DNA from: Bacteroidales bacterium
GTDB taxonomy: Bacteria > Bacteroidota > Bacteroidia > Bacteroidales > UBA3663
Length of the DNA stretch: 15,732 nucleotides
Assembly (NCBI GenBank): GCA_030526445.1
Contig: JAUNCV010000028.1
Span: 1-15,732 of the forward strand
Reading direction: 5' to 3'
In this document: one piece after another, positions 1 to 7,046 of the stretch
Layout of the letters: the number at the start of each line of letters is the position of its first letter
Position numbering within the stretch: position 1 is the first letter of the stretch
Made by a program: the position numbers and the translations under genes
Notes under the pieces: model-generated
Database searches by the model: none
Told to the model about the DNA's origin: nothing
The model's input: the letters and a program-made list of their open reading frames with translations, nothing else

Positions 1-43
1 AAAGATCGTTGCTCAACCGATTGTTCTTCCTGTTAAGCGGGTG

Positions 44-75
44 CAAAGATAGCGGGTTTTATCGACGATTCCAAA
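44..75 (-). promoter_or_regulatory. Bacteroidota-type promoter reading leftward out of the window
   Basis: On the minus strand TTTG (72-75) is followed after exactly 20 nt by TATCTTTG (44-51), which matches the Bacteroidota primary sigma consensus TTTG-N19-21-TAnnTTTG at every fixed position. Transcription would start near position 38 and run off the left edge, so the gene it serves is not visible. No start codon for it lies in 1-43, so its leader is at least about 35 nt long. The 12 nt AATAATTTGGAA around the -33 box also occurs at the tRNA-Leu promoter. Confidence 0.75.
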
Positions 76-105
76 TTATTTTGCAAGAATTTTCTAAATT
101 TCATT

Positions 106-158
106 AAAAAAGGCCAAATATAGCCCCAAAACGCAAAATTCTGTCAGCTATATTTGGC
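106..158 (-). terminator. Rho-independent terminator, long-loop hairpin with T-run
   Basis: A perfect 12-bp inverted repeat pairs 113-124 with 147-158 around a 22-nt loop. On the minus strand it is followed by one C and then six T (111-106). It lies downstream of the leftward msrC operon and just upstream of the next leftward promoter (44-75), which is where an operon-separating terminator belongs. The long loop is less usual; an operator role for the repeat cannot be excluded. Confidence 0.6.
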
Positions 159-219
159 AATTATTTCTAAATCGACCCCTAAATAGCGATAAAATCGTCA
201 TTCAGATTCTCTTTTCAAC

Positions 220-241
220 AAAAATGAGGCACATTGTGCCT
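220..241 (-). terminator. Short hairpin with T-run just after msrC
   Basis: A 6-bp stem (227-232 with 236-241) and 3-nt loop are followed on the minus strand by CA and five T (224-220). It lies 32 bp past the msrC stop codon and could be a first, weaker terminator ahead of the one at 106-158. The stem is short, so confidence is moderate. Confidence 0.4.
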
Positions 242-272
242 ACACATTATTAATATATAGAGAGGCGATTAC

Positions 273-743
273 TTAATACAACAAAGCAACCATCTTCTCG
301 AGCCAGATTTTGTCGGTTTCATCAAAGGTTTCCAAATGTTCACTATCGATATCGAGCACTGCGACAACCTCATTGTTCTTGAAAATAGGAACAACTATCT
401 CACTTCGGGAAGCCGAAGAACAAGCGATGTGTCCTGGAAAAAGTTCCACATCGGGCACAACTTGCGTTTTTTCGGTTGCCCAGGCAGTTCCGCAAACTCC
501 CTTACCTTTTCGGATGCGAGTACAAGCAAGAGGACCTTGGAATGGGCCCAATACCAACATCTCGTCAATGACTCGGTAGAAACCTGTCCACCAAAATCCA
601 AATGTTTCGTGAATCATAGAGGCCATATTAGCCATATTGGCCACCAAATCGCTTTCTGCCTTCACCACAGCTTCTACTTGAGGATAAAGAGCAGCATATT
701 TTTCCTCTTTGGTGCCCGAAATAATATCCAAATGTTCTGCCAT
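273..743 (-). CDS. msrC: Free methionine-(R)-sulfoxide reductase (fRMsr, GAF domain)
   Basis: Cytosolic enzyme that reduces free (not protein-bound) L-methionine-R-sulfoxide to methionine, using cysteine chemistry and, in the family, thioredoxin as electron donor. The 156 residues are one GAF domain of normal family length. The family signature is present: ACTRIRKGKGVCG with Cys74 and Cys84, then GHIACSSASRSEIVVPI with Cys108, the three cysteines of the E. coli YebR-type enzyme; FWWTGFYRV (50-58) and VAVLDIDS (127-134) are also typical. It is the last gene of a leftward operon, 19 bp after comM. The preceding lipoprotein has a thioredoxin-like fold but no active-site cysteines, so it is unlikely to be the reductant. 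Family assignment is secure; activity is inferred. Confidence 0.93.
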   Translation of the reverse strand: MAEHLDIISGTKEEKYAALYPQVEAVVKAESDLVANMANMASMIHETFGFWWTGFYRVIDEMLVLGPFQGPLACTRIRKGKGVCGTAWATEKTQVVPDVELFPGHIACSSASRSEIVVPIFKNNEVVAVLDIDSEHLETFDETDKIWLEKMVALLY

Positions 744-762
744 TACTATTTTTTCTTAAAGA

Positions 763-2301
763 TTAACCCTGTCCCCAGCTGCTTCTATCCAGATTTCTAT
801 AAGATATTGCTTCAGCAACATGAGTAGAGTTTATATTTTCACTACCCTCATAATCGGCTATCGTTCGTGCTACCTTCAAAATACGATCATAGGCTCGAGC
901 CGAGAGATCGAGTTTTACCATCACACTCTGCAAAAGCTTCAACGCTTTCTCATCCAACTGGCAGTGTTCTCGAAGCAAAGCAGGGGTCATCATCGCATTA
1001 CAATGAATGAGCGGATGCTCTTTGTATCGTTCCTCCTGAATTTTTCTTGCCTTCACAACACGTTCTCTGATAGCCGAAGAGGGTTCTGCAACCGTTGTTT
1101 TCGACACTTCATCAAAACTAAGTGGTTGCACATTCACTTGCAAGTCGATTCGGTCGAGCAAAGGTCCGGAAATCTTACCCAAGTATTTTTTCACCTGCAG
1201 TTCTGTACAAGTGCACTGATGTGTAGGGGAACTGTAGTAACCACAAGGGCAAGGATTCATAGAGGCAATAAGCATCAGGTTCGAAGGATATGTCACGGTA
1301 TTTTTAGCACGTGCAATCGTAATCTGCCTATCTTCAAGAGGTTGACGAAGCACCTCCAGGACCGAGCGGTTGAATTCTGGAAGTTCGTCAAGATAGAGTA
1401 CGCCATTGTGGGCCAGACTCACTTCTCCTGGCATGGGATTGGTACCACCGCCCACCAAAGCAGTGCTCGAAATAGTGTGGTGTGGCGAACGGAAAGGACG
1501 TTGAGCTATCAAACCCGTCGAAGCACGCATACCTGCTACACTATGAATTTTCGTCGTTTCAAGTGCCTCTGACAAAGACAAAGGAGGCAAAATACTTGGC
1601 AAACACTTAGCCATCATACTTTTTCCTGCACCCGGAGGACCAACCAGAATGAGATTATGTCCACCTGCAGCGGCAATGGCAAAAGCACGTTTAACCTGAG
1701 CCTGACCCTTTACATCCTTGAAATCGGCCATAAAACTACGTTCTGCCTTGGCAAACATCTCTCGGGTATTGACCTCCAGTTTCTCGAGTTCACACTTATC
1801 AGAAAGGAAGTCGGCAATCTGCTTCAGATTATCGGCTATAAGCACTTCAAGATTATTGACAACAGCTGCCTCTTGTGCATTTTCTCGAGGCACAATAATA
1901 CCTTTCAAGCCCATCTGACGAGCCAGAATGGCGAATGGCAGACATCCCTTGACCTCCTTAACCGTACCACCCAACGACAACTCTCCCACCAGCATATAGT
2001 CTTTCAACTTATCGCTTGGCACGATTTCACCTGCTGCCATAATAGCCACAGCGATGGGCACATCATAAAGCGAGCCCTCCTTGCGCACATCTGCAGGAGC
2101 TAAGTTGACAGTAATCTGTTTGCGAGGCATTTTCAACCCCACCTCGCGCATAGCGCTCTCAATACGGTCTCGGCTTTCTTTGACTGCTGTATCAGGAAGG
2201 CCAATGATCAAAATACGGCAACCCAAAGCAATAGAGGTTTCACAATAAACCGGAGTTGCTTCAATGCCTTGCAATGTTGCAGAAATCGATGTTACTACCA
2301 T
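763..2301 (-). CDS. comM: YifB/ComM family Mg-chelatase-like AAA+ ATPase
   Basis: Homologue of ComM, which in naturally competent bacteria acts as a hexameric helicase promoting branch migration during transformation; it is widespread in non-competent species. Numbering from the ATG at 2301 (512 residues), the N-terminal half (about 1-185) is the Lon-protease-like ChlI domain beginning MVVTSISATLQGIEA, with GLPDTAVKES at 34-43. The AAA+ domain has Walker A GPPGAGKS (221-228), Walker B VLYLDELPEF (301-310) and the family's cysteine pattern NPCPCG followed by C-T-C (Cys351, 353, 363, 365), then LLDRIDL. The reading frame also opens with TTG at 2310, but the ATG at 2301 fits the family N-terminus better. 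It lies 33 bp after the lipoprotein gene and 19 bp before msrC, with no promoter between. A role in DNA uptake here is not shown. Confidence 0.93.
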   Translation of the reverse strand: MVVTSISATLQGIEATPVYCETSIALGCRILIIGLPDTAVKESRDRIESAMREVGLKMPRKQITVNLAPADVRKEGSLYDVPIAVAIMAAGEIVPSDKLKDYMLVGELSLGGTVKEVKGCLPFAILARQMGLKGIIVPRENAQEAAVVNNLEVLIADNLKQIADFLSDKCELEKLEVNTREMFAKAERSFMADFKDVKGQAQVKRAFAIAAAGGHNLILVGPPGAGKSMMAKCLPSILPPLSLSEALETTKIHSVAGMRASTGLIAQRPFRSPHHTISSTALVGGGTNPMPGEVSLAHNGVLYLDELPEFNRSVLEVLRQPLEDRQITIARAKNTVTYPSNLMLIASMNPCPCGYYSSPTHQCTCTELQVKKYLGKISGPLLDRIDLQVNVQPLSFDEVSKTTVAEPSSAIRERVVKARKIQEERYKEHPLIHCNAMMTPALLREHCQLDEKALKLLQSVMVKLDLSARAYDRILKVARTIADYEGSENINSTHVAEAISYRNLDRSSWGQG

Positions 2302-2334
2302 GGCATACAAGTTTTATTGATGGGTAACGGAGTG

Positions 2335-3495
2335 TTAATTCTTTTTCAAGCTGGTCGAAATAGATTTGTTTTTCGTCTTGCTTGAATTTATTTTCGAACG
2401 TGTCGAACTATACTTAATCGGAGTATTATCCAGCCAATGCGTCAACTGGCTGCCCCAGATGCCGGAGCTTTGAAGATTACCAAATCGGTCAGCCTGAAGA
2501 TTGTTTGGCAAACTGCTGATATTAAACGACGATAACAGTGGATGCGCAAATCCTCCCTGAACCCAGGCATGCTTTCCAGGCAAACCGTCAACCTTCTGAT
2601 GCCAAGAGGCGCTGTCTGCTGCATACAAGCAAACAGTCATCAACTCCAGACGATGAGGCTTTTTGTCTGTCTTATCTTTCGAATTTTTCTCAACAAATTC
2701 GTCCTCATAGTCATAAAGGCCATAGTTTTGGGCAATTTGGGTGAGCATTTTCAGCGAATCGACCGAAGCTTGGTTGTAGCCAGCCCAGAAAAATATCAGC
2801 AAAGACTCCTGCCTTGATTCCAGGAGTGCATAAGTAGTATCGGTCGAAAGCTTCAAAACCTCTCTTGGCAATCGACGATTTCGAACAGCACTTCCCGAAT
2901 ATCGAGCCAATTCCTCATCAATAGCTTGCACCAACCAGGTAGGTTTTGCCTCTACCTTGATTGAACCCAGACAGCGACGCACAAAAAGTGAATCATTGAT
3001 TCCTTTCATCTGTTCACGCAGCAGCAAAGCTCCTCTTACTTCATGCTTTTCTGCTCGACACATCGAGTCAAGATAATGCTTGCGTTCTGTCTGTCCCAAA
3101 GACTTCATTTTATCGTCGTGCTCCTGAAGCCATATATTCAGGCTATCAGTTCCTGCCCACTCGACCTTGCCCTTCTGGTCACACTGAAAACTTATCTGTG
3201 CTCCCGGAGTAGCATAGATATGCAATATCTGCTTCTGATAGGCCAAAGTAAGCTCTGACAGTGCCTCTACTGCGCCCTGATACGAGAAGCTTCCCTTCTC
3301 AGTTGGCAACATTATTCTCTCAATATTCTCATGATTATCGATCAGAAGAAGCACACTGTCCTGAGTCTGCAAAGAATCCTGAGCAAAAGAGCCCGACAAA
3401 CGAAAATTCTGTTTTGCGTCTTTGTTGCCACAGGCAACGAGGCACAAAATCATCGTCAGAGCCACCAAGAAATATAATGGTTTACGCATATTCAT
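2335..3495 (-). CDS. Lipoprotein with DUF4369-like N-terminus and thioredoxin-like domain lacking CXXC
   Basis: A 386-residue predicted lipoprotein. The signal peptide ends in a good lipobox, LVAC (19-22), giving Cys22 as the lipidated residue. Residues about 28-125 look like the DUF4369-type beta domain found in front of TlpA/ResA-like proteins in Bacteroidales. Residues about 225-355 have the layout of a thioredoxin fold: LLIFFWAGYNQAS (232-244) sits where TlpA has a strand plus WCxxC, and SLPNNLQADRFGN (328-340) matches the cis-proline region. Both active-site cysteines are missing. The last 26 residues (361-386) are a Lys/Ser/Thr-rich tail. No acidic residues directly follow the lipidated Cys, so no surface-export signal is seen. 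It lies 24 bp after the Rid-like gene and 33 bp before comM. Loss of redox activity is inferred; substrate and role are unknown. Confidence 0.75.
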   Translation of the reverse strand: MNMRKPLYFLVALTMILCLVACGNKDAKQNFRLSGSFAQDSLQTQDSVLLLIDNHENIERIMLPTEKGSFSYQGAVEALSELTLAYQKQILHIYATPGAQISFQCDQKGKVEWAGTDSLNIWLQEHDDKMKSLGQTERKHYLDSMCRAEKHEVRGALLLREQMKGINDSLFVRRCLGSIKVEAKPTWLVQAIDEELARYSGSAVRNRRLPREVLKLSTDTTYALLESRQESLLIFFWAGYNQASVDSLKMLTQIAQNYGLYDYEDEFVEKNSKDKTDKKPHRLELMTVCLYAADSASWHQKVDGLPGKHAWVQGGFAHPLLSSFNISSLPNNLQADRFGNLQSSGIWGSQLTHWLDNTPIKYSSTRSKINSSKTKNKSISTSLKKN

Positions 3496-3519
3496 ATCTA
3501 TATAAGCTTTCTCGATTTT

Positions 3520-4713
3520 TTAGAAAATACGATACTTAGAGTTATTTCTCTGAGCCACAGCAATACATTCCATCTCGACCAACCATGTTGGACGGCACAC
3601 AGGAGCCAACGTCAACACCTTAGGAATATCGGGGAAACGAGCATCAAGCTTTGCCTTGACCAGAGGCGCATCAGCCATATCGCGCAGATATACTACCATC
3701 TGCATCACATCGTCGAACGATGCCTGTCCCTCGGCCAACAGCACCTCTACATTTTCAATCATACGGTCGGTTTGGCGGTCAATATCTCCCACAAACAACA
3801 CCTCACCCTTATTATTGATCGAAGCAGTGCCCGAGATATAAAGATGCGCTCTGTCGCCATACTCCATTTTCACTCCTCGTTCGAAAGTTACTCCATACTC
3901 GTAGGTAGGATTCAGATGCGTTGAGGCATAGAGATACTGCTGCTGTGCAGGCTCGAAACCGAGCAGAGCGTAAGTTCCCAGCTGCACAATGGCTTGTTGG
4001 TTGGCTGGCACACCACCAATACCTGTCGAGGCAATATAGTGAGTCTTCTCGGTAAGTCCCTGTTCGGCAAAATTCTCCTTACGGGCCTTCACCATACCTG
4101 CATACTGCGTATCCACATCACGCACATAGAACCAGGTTCGAATGCAGTTCTGAGCAATATGAGCCCCCATTTCTTCGAGCGAAGTCTCATATTTTTCCAG
4201 CAAAGATTGTGTCTGCTGATAACTATCGCCCTTGGGTTCAATCAGTCCCCATTGGTACAGATGCTTATAGTCATGGCTCTCGACAACTGTAAAATTGTTT
4301 TTACGATATACTTTCTCCGCCCCTTTCACCAGATAGAGCCAAATAGCCACTTTCGAACCATCGAGCAGTGGCTGCTGAATCATAGAAATAGCGATGCTTG
4401 AATCATAGATGCGATTATCGGTCCCCGTTCTCGAACGATGTGCCTCTATCACAGGCTGTTGGTTGGCGGCATCGGTCAGGAAGTATCGTTTCAATACGAT
4501 TTCTGCGCCCTCCAATTTCTCCTGTCCGAGCAATCGGAGTTCTGCCTGATAGATACGTTCCAACTGCGCTTCAAACAGTTCGCCACGAGGTTCGACATGC
4601 AACATAACATGATATTCCGAGACGCCTTCCGACGCCCCGGATTTCTCAGGTATATAGAGAGAATATTCGGCCTTAACGCCCAAATCTTCCCAAGAAATAA
4701 TTTCTCTTTGCAT
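3520..4713 (-). CDS. Multi-module Rid (YjgF/UK114) superfamily protein, chorismatase-like architecture
   Basis: A cytosolic 397-residue protein with no signal peptide. The C-terminal module (about 288-386) is a Rid domain: LYISGTASINNKGEV, GDIDRQTDRMIENVEVLL, VYLRDM and PVCRPTWLVEMECIAV, where Arg374 sits near the substrate-binding arginine of RidA. GTASI followed by GDI..Q resembles FkbO/Hyg5/XanB2 chorismatases more than single-domain RidA. Two earlier segments carry similar elements, LKRYFLTDAANQQPV (74-88) and IRTWFYVRDVDTQYAGM (191-207), suggesting three related modules. Chorismatases convert chorismate to hydroxybenzoates or dihydroxycyclohexadiene carboxylates, but I cannot confirm the catalytic residues, and no aryl-polyene or shikimate gene is nearby. 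It is the first gene of the operon, with a clear promoter 23 bp upstream of its ATG. Function is unassigned; a Rid-type deaminase or a non-enzymatic role is equally possible. Confidence 0.7.
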   Translation of the reverse strand: MQREIISWEDLGVKAEYSLYIPEKSGASEGVSEYHVMLHVEPRGELFEAQLERIYQAELRLLGQEKLEGAEIVLKRYFLTDAANQQPVIEAHRSRTGTDNRIYDSSIAISMIQQPLLDGSKVAIWLYLVKGAEKVYRKNNFTVVESHDYKHLYQWGLIEPKGDSYQQTQSLLEKYETSLEEMGAHIAQNCIRTWFYVRDVDTQYAGMVKARKENFAEQGLTEKTHYIASTGIGGVPANQQAIVQLGTYALLGFEPAQQQYLYASTHLNPTYEYGVTFERGVKMEYGDRAHLYISGTASINNKGEVLFVGDIDRQTDRMIENVEVLLAEGQASFDDVMQMVVYLRDMADAPLVKAKLDARFPDIPKVLTLAPVCRPTWLVEMECIAVAQRNNSKYRIF

Positions 4714-4735
4714 TCAAATATTTTGTTTTACGGCA

Positions 4736-4767
4736 CAAAGATAACCCTTTTTGAGCTATCAGCCAAA
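4736..4767 (-). promoter_or_regulatory. Bacteroidota-type promoter for the rid-lipoprotein-comM-msrC operon
   Basis: On the minus strand TTTG (4764-4767), a 20-nt spacer and TATCTTTG (4736-4743) match the consensus perfectly. The predicted transcript starts near 4730, giving a leader of roughly 17 nt before the ATG at 4713. No further clear promoter was found in the short gaps of the four downstream genes. Confidence 0.8.
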
Positions 4768-4837
4768 TATATGGGGCAAAAACAACTTGTTCACACAACT
4801 TTTGCGTTCCACAATAGCAATACAATCGAAAACCGAT

Positions 4838-4876
4838 AAAAAAAAGTGCCGAAAGAGGCTTAACCTCCTTCGGCAC
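4838..4876 (-). terminator. Rho-independent terminator of tRNA-Leu
   Basis: A strong hairpin: 4846-4853 pairs with 4869-4876 (8 bp, GTGCCGAA/TTCGGCAC), then one mismatch, then four more pairs (4855-4858 with 4864-4867). On the minus strand it is followed by eight T (4845-4838). It starts 17 nt past the 3' end of the tRNA and isolates it from the downstream operon promoter. Confidence 0.85.
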
Positions 4877-4893
4877 AAAGACATGATAGATAG

Positions 4894-4975
4894 TACGGAT
4901 AGTGGGACTCGAACCCACACGCCTCACGGCACCAGATCCTAAGTCTGGCTTGTCTACCAATTTCAACATATCCGC
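4894..4975 (-). tRNA. tRNA-Leu, anticodon TAG
   Basis: An 82-nt class II tRNA. The acceptor stem is GCGGATA with TATCCGT (first pair a G-U wobble), discriminator A at 4894. The D-arm contains the usual TTGGTAGACA. The anticodon stem CCAGA/TCTGG encloses the loop CTTAGGA, so the anticodon is TAG (positions 4939-4941), reading CUA-type leucine codons. The extra arm TGCC-GTGA-GGCG is long, as expected for leucine, and the T-arm is GTGGG-TTCGAGT-CCCAC. The 3' CCA is not encoded and must be added after transcription. It has its own promoter and terminator. Confidence 0.95.
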
Positions 4976-5022
4976 AGCCAAATCGGCTGAAATATTGCCA
5001 GCTTCTTATCTAAAATGCGGCG

Positions 5023-5054
5023 CAAAGATAGAGAAAATTTTTGGAACTTCCAAA
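5023..5054 (-). promoter_or_regulatory. Promoter of tRNA-Leu
   Basis: On the minus strand TTTG (5051-5054), a 20-nt spacer and TATCTTTG (5023-5030) give a perfect consensus match. The start would be near 5017, about 40 nt before the mature 5' end. The -33 box lies in a 15-bp palindrome, TTTGGAAcTTCCAAA (5040-5054), which could also form a weak hairpin ending the upstream peptidase transcript (TTTGG/CCAAA stem followed by AATTTTC). Confidence 0.8.
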
Positions 5055-5082
5055 TTATTTACTCAAATATTTCTGCCACGTT

Positions 5083-6177
5083 TTATTCTTTTTTGGGCGG
5101 ATACTCTTTACGCGTATTATTATTTATATAAGTACGCGCATACTCAATGATATCATCAACATGATTATTAAATGCATTGAGCGAGTCCATTTCTACACGG
5201 AAATCGGGAGCAATGCCTGCCTCAATCTGCTTCTTGTTTCGGTCAAGAATTGGGCATGCCGACATGCGAAGACGCCAACCTACAGGCAGCACTGTCTCGA
5301 AAGGCATACCACCACCTCCACCGGTACTGTCGCCCACCACTTTTACAATCTTTGGATGAGGCACACCCAGAGAGTCTTTGGTCATTGTTCCGTCAAGCGA
5401 CTGCATTGCTGCCACAAAGGTGTTAGCAGCACTGAATACCGAACGGTTGGTGAGCACCACTACTGGCTGGGTCGAAGCATCCCAAAAGACACGGTTCTTC
5501 TCAGGTTCCAGATAAAGTTCCTTGGGCTCAGAGAACTCGTTATGCCCCGGTCCAGTCTTGTGCTTCATATAGCCATAAACCTGCTTTTCGGTGCAGAATC
5601 GGTTGGCTATCAGCGGCACATTGGTGAGTGCACCGCCGCCATTATCGCGTATGTCTATGATCAAACCTTTGGCCTGACGCAGCAGATAAAGCACATAGTC
5701 AAGATTAGACTCTCCCACTGCCGAAGCAAATGATGCATAACGAACATATCCCACCGAGTCGGGCAGCATCTGGTAGCGAATGCCCGATGCAATCATCTGG
5801 TTGTCCTTCAAGTAGAATCTATCTACAAGGTTGGCATCGAAGTTGGGTGGATAATCTTTGCTCCACTTCCAGTAGCGAGCCACATCAAAGGCTGCATATA
5901 AATCAACATGACCATCGCGCAAATTAGCCAGCATATTGCCCATTAGGTAGAACTCGTCGAGCAATGTCTTGACCGAATCGCGGAAATAAGGCTCATAGGC
6001 ACGATGCACTTTGTTCCAATCGATGTTTTTCTCCTCAAAGAAACAATAGTGTTCATCAACGGCACGCCAACAAGCCTCAAAGTTACCCAACTTGGTGTTC
6101 GACATCTCTAGACTGTCGTCATCGAGACATCCCATCATCATAAAGGGCAAAGAAAGAAGTAAGAGGAGTTTTTTCAT
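5083..6177 (-). CDS. S41-family peptidase-like lipoprotein
   Basis: A 364-residue exported protein. The signal peptide MKKLLLLLSLPFMMMGC ends in a weak lipobox (MMGC, Cys17). CLDDD follows, and an acidic patch just after the lipidated Cys is the type of signal that sends Bacteroidota lipoproteins to the cell surface. Residues about 30-90 form the helical N-terminal region of S41 peptidases ending in LRDGH (86-90). The core has DIRDNGGG (175-182), the nucleophile region TNRSVFSAAN (243-252), GDSTGGGGGMP (282-292) and GIAPD (321-325). No PDZ domain is apparent. In CtpA/Tsp enzymes GxxTxGKG supplies the general-base lysine; here the segment is all glycine, so it is either a tricorn/IRBP-like S41 member or has altered catalysis. 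It overlaps the DUF3316 gene by 4 bp (ATGA), suggesting translational coupling. Substrate unknown. Confidence 0.82.
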   Translation of the reverse strand: MKKLLLLLSLPFMMMGCLDDDSLEMSNTKLGNFEACWRAVDEHYCFFEEKNIDWNKVHRAYEPYFRDSVKTLLDEFYLMGNMLANLRDGHVDLYAAFDVARYWKWSKDYPPNFDANLVDRFYLKDNQMIASGIRYQMLPDSVGYVRYASFASAVGESNLDYVLYLLRQAKGLIIDIRDNGGGALTNVPLIANRFCTEKQVYGYMKHKTGPGHNEFSEPKELYLEPEKNRVFWDASTQPVVVLTNRSVFSAANTFVAAMQSLDGTMTKDSLGVPHPKIVKVVGDSTGGGGGMPFETVLPVGWRLRMSACPILDRNKKQIEAGIAPDFRVEMDSLNAFNNHVDDIIEYARTYINNNTRKEYPPKKE

Positions 6178-7046
6178 CGCGCACTATATCTTTGAGGTGA
6201 ATACTGCCAGGTCCAGCCAAACACAAACAGGAGCGATTGCTGGCGGGTAATAATCTTGTTAATGTCCATCGTTTCTCGATGATACATCATACCCAGGCGC
6301 AAAGCCGATCGGCTGTAACGAATGCCAGGAATCACAGTAAAGGGCACATCGGCCGTCAGACGCACATCGATATCCTGCTGGTTGTGCAGTGAGGTGAAGT
6401 GCACATTGTGGTCAACGTGCTTCAAATAGAACGTCTCATAATAGGAGGCGCCATATTCTGGCACCAAAGCCCAGCCCAGCAAAGGAGCCTGCACCTGCAG
6501 CGTCATGCCACACTTCTTTCCACGCAGGGGGAAGATGTGTCGAGCCATGGCCGAAACACCGCCATTGGTGGTATAACGCACTGTAGCCGGATTGTTGCTG
6601 GCCGCCATCTTCAGATTGTAGTTGAAACCCAAATCCAAGCCTGCCACCCAACCCAATGCAAAGGTTGTCTTGGTGTTACTGCTCAAACTGGGTGACCAAA
6701 GAAGTCGATGCATCGCATATCGATAGCGAAAACGCCCCATATGAGCCGAAGAGTTGTCCGACTTGTCGTCGGCGCCAAACATCATTTCGCCATCAATGAG
6801 TTGCTGATTCTCCCATTTCATCGATCGCATCAAGCGGGTTCGCTCAAAACGGATGTCAAGAGCCGTTCCTTTATACAGCAACGGAGTGAGATAGGTGTCG
6901 CGCACATCGCCCTTACCCACACCCAAAAGAATTGATGAGGTCACTGGACGAGACTGGGTCTCTTCCACAGGCTCTGTCTCCTGAGCCCAGAGTCCGTTAG
7001 AACAAGCTGCCAAGCTCAGCAGGATCGACAGAAGTTTCTTCTTCAT
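6174..7046 (-). CDS. DUF3316 family envelope protein
   Basis: A 290-residue protein of the Bacteroidota DUF3316 family, predicted outer-membrane or periplasmic beta-rich protein of unknown function. Family-like stretches are RPVTSSILLGVGKGDVRDTY (33-52), LLYKGTALDIRFERTRL (56-72) and YGASYYETFYL (198-208), with alternating aromatic strands to the end. The frame stays open further upstream, but the start at 7046 is the only one giving a signal peptide (MKKKLLSILLSLAACSNGLW, cleavage likely after Ala21). The same peptide contains LAAC (12-15), a valid lipobox, so lipidation at Cys15 is the alternative. With this start the gene overlaps the end of parC by 50 bp in another frame, and its stop overlaps the peptidase start by 4 bp. 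The tight linkage suggests co-expression with both neighbours. Confidence 0.8.
   Translation of the reverse strand: MKKKLLSILLSLAACSNGLWAQETEPVEETQSRPVTSSILLGVGKGDVRDTYLTPLLYKGTALDIRFERTRLMRSMKWENQQLIDGEMMFGADDKSDNSSAHMGRFRYRYAMHRLLWSPSLSSNTKTTFALGWVAGLDLGFNYNLKMAASNNPATVRYTTNGGVSAMARHIFPLRGKKCGMTLQVQAPLLGWALVPEYGASYYETFYLKHVDHNVHFTSLHNQQDIDVRLTADVPFTVIPGIRYSRSALRLGMMYHRETMDINKIITRQQSLLFVFGWTWQYSPQRYSAR

Noticed and set aside
820..1572. Plus-strand frame (250 codons) opposite comM
   Set aside because: Lies wholly within comM, has no family features, and the comM frame is unambiguous.
4902..5150. Plus-strand reading frame beginning MGLEPTRLTAPDPKSGLS
   Set aside because: It is the antisense translation of the tRNA-Leu gene, a well-known false protein; no promoter or family support.
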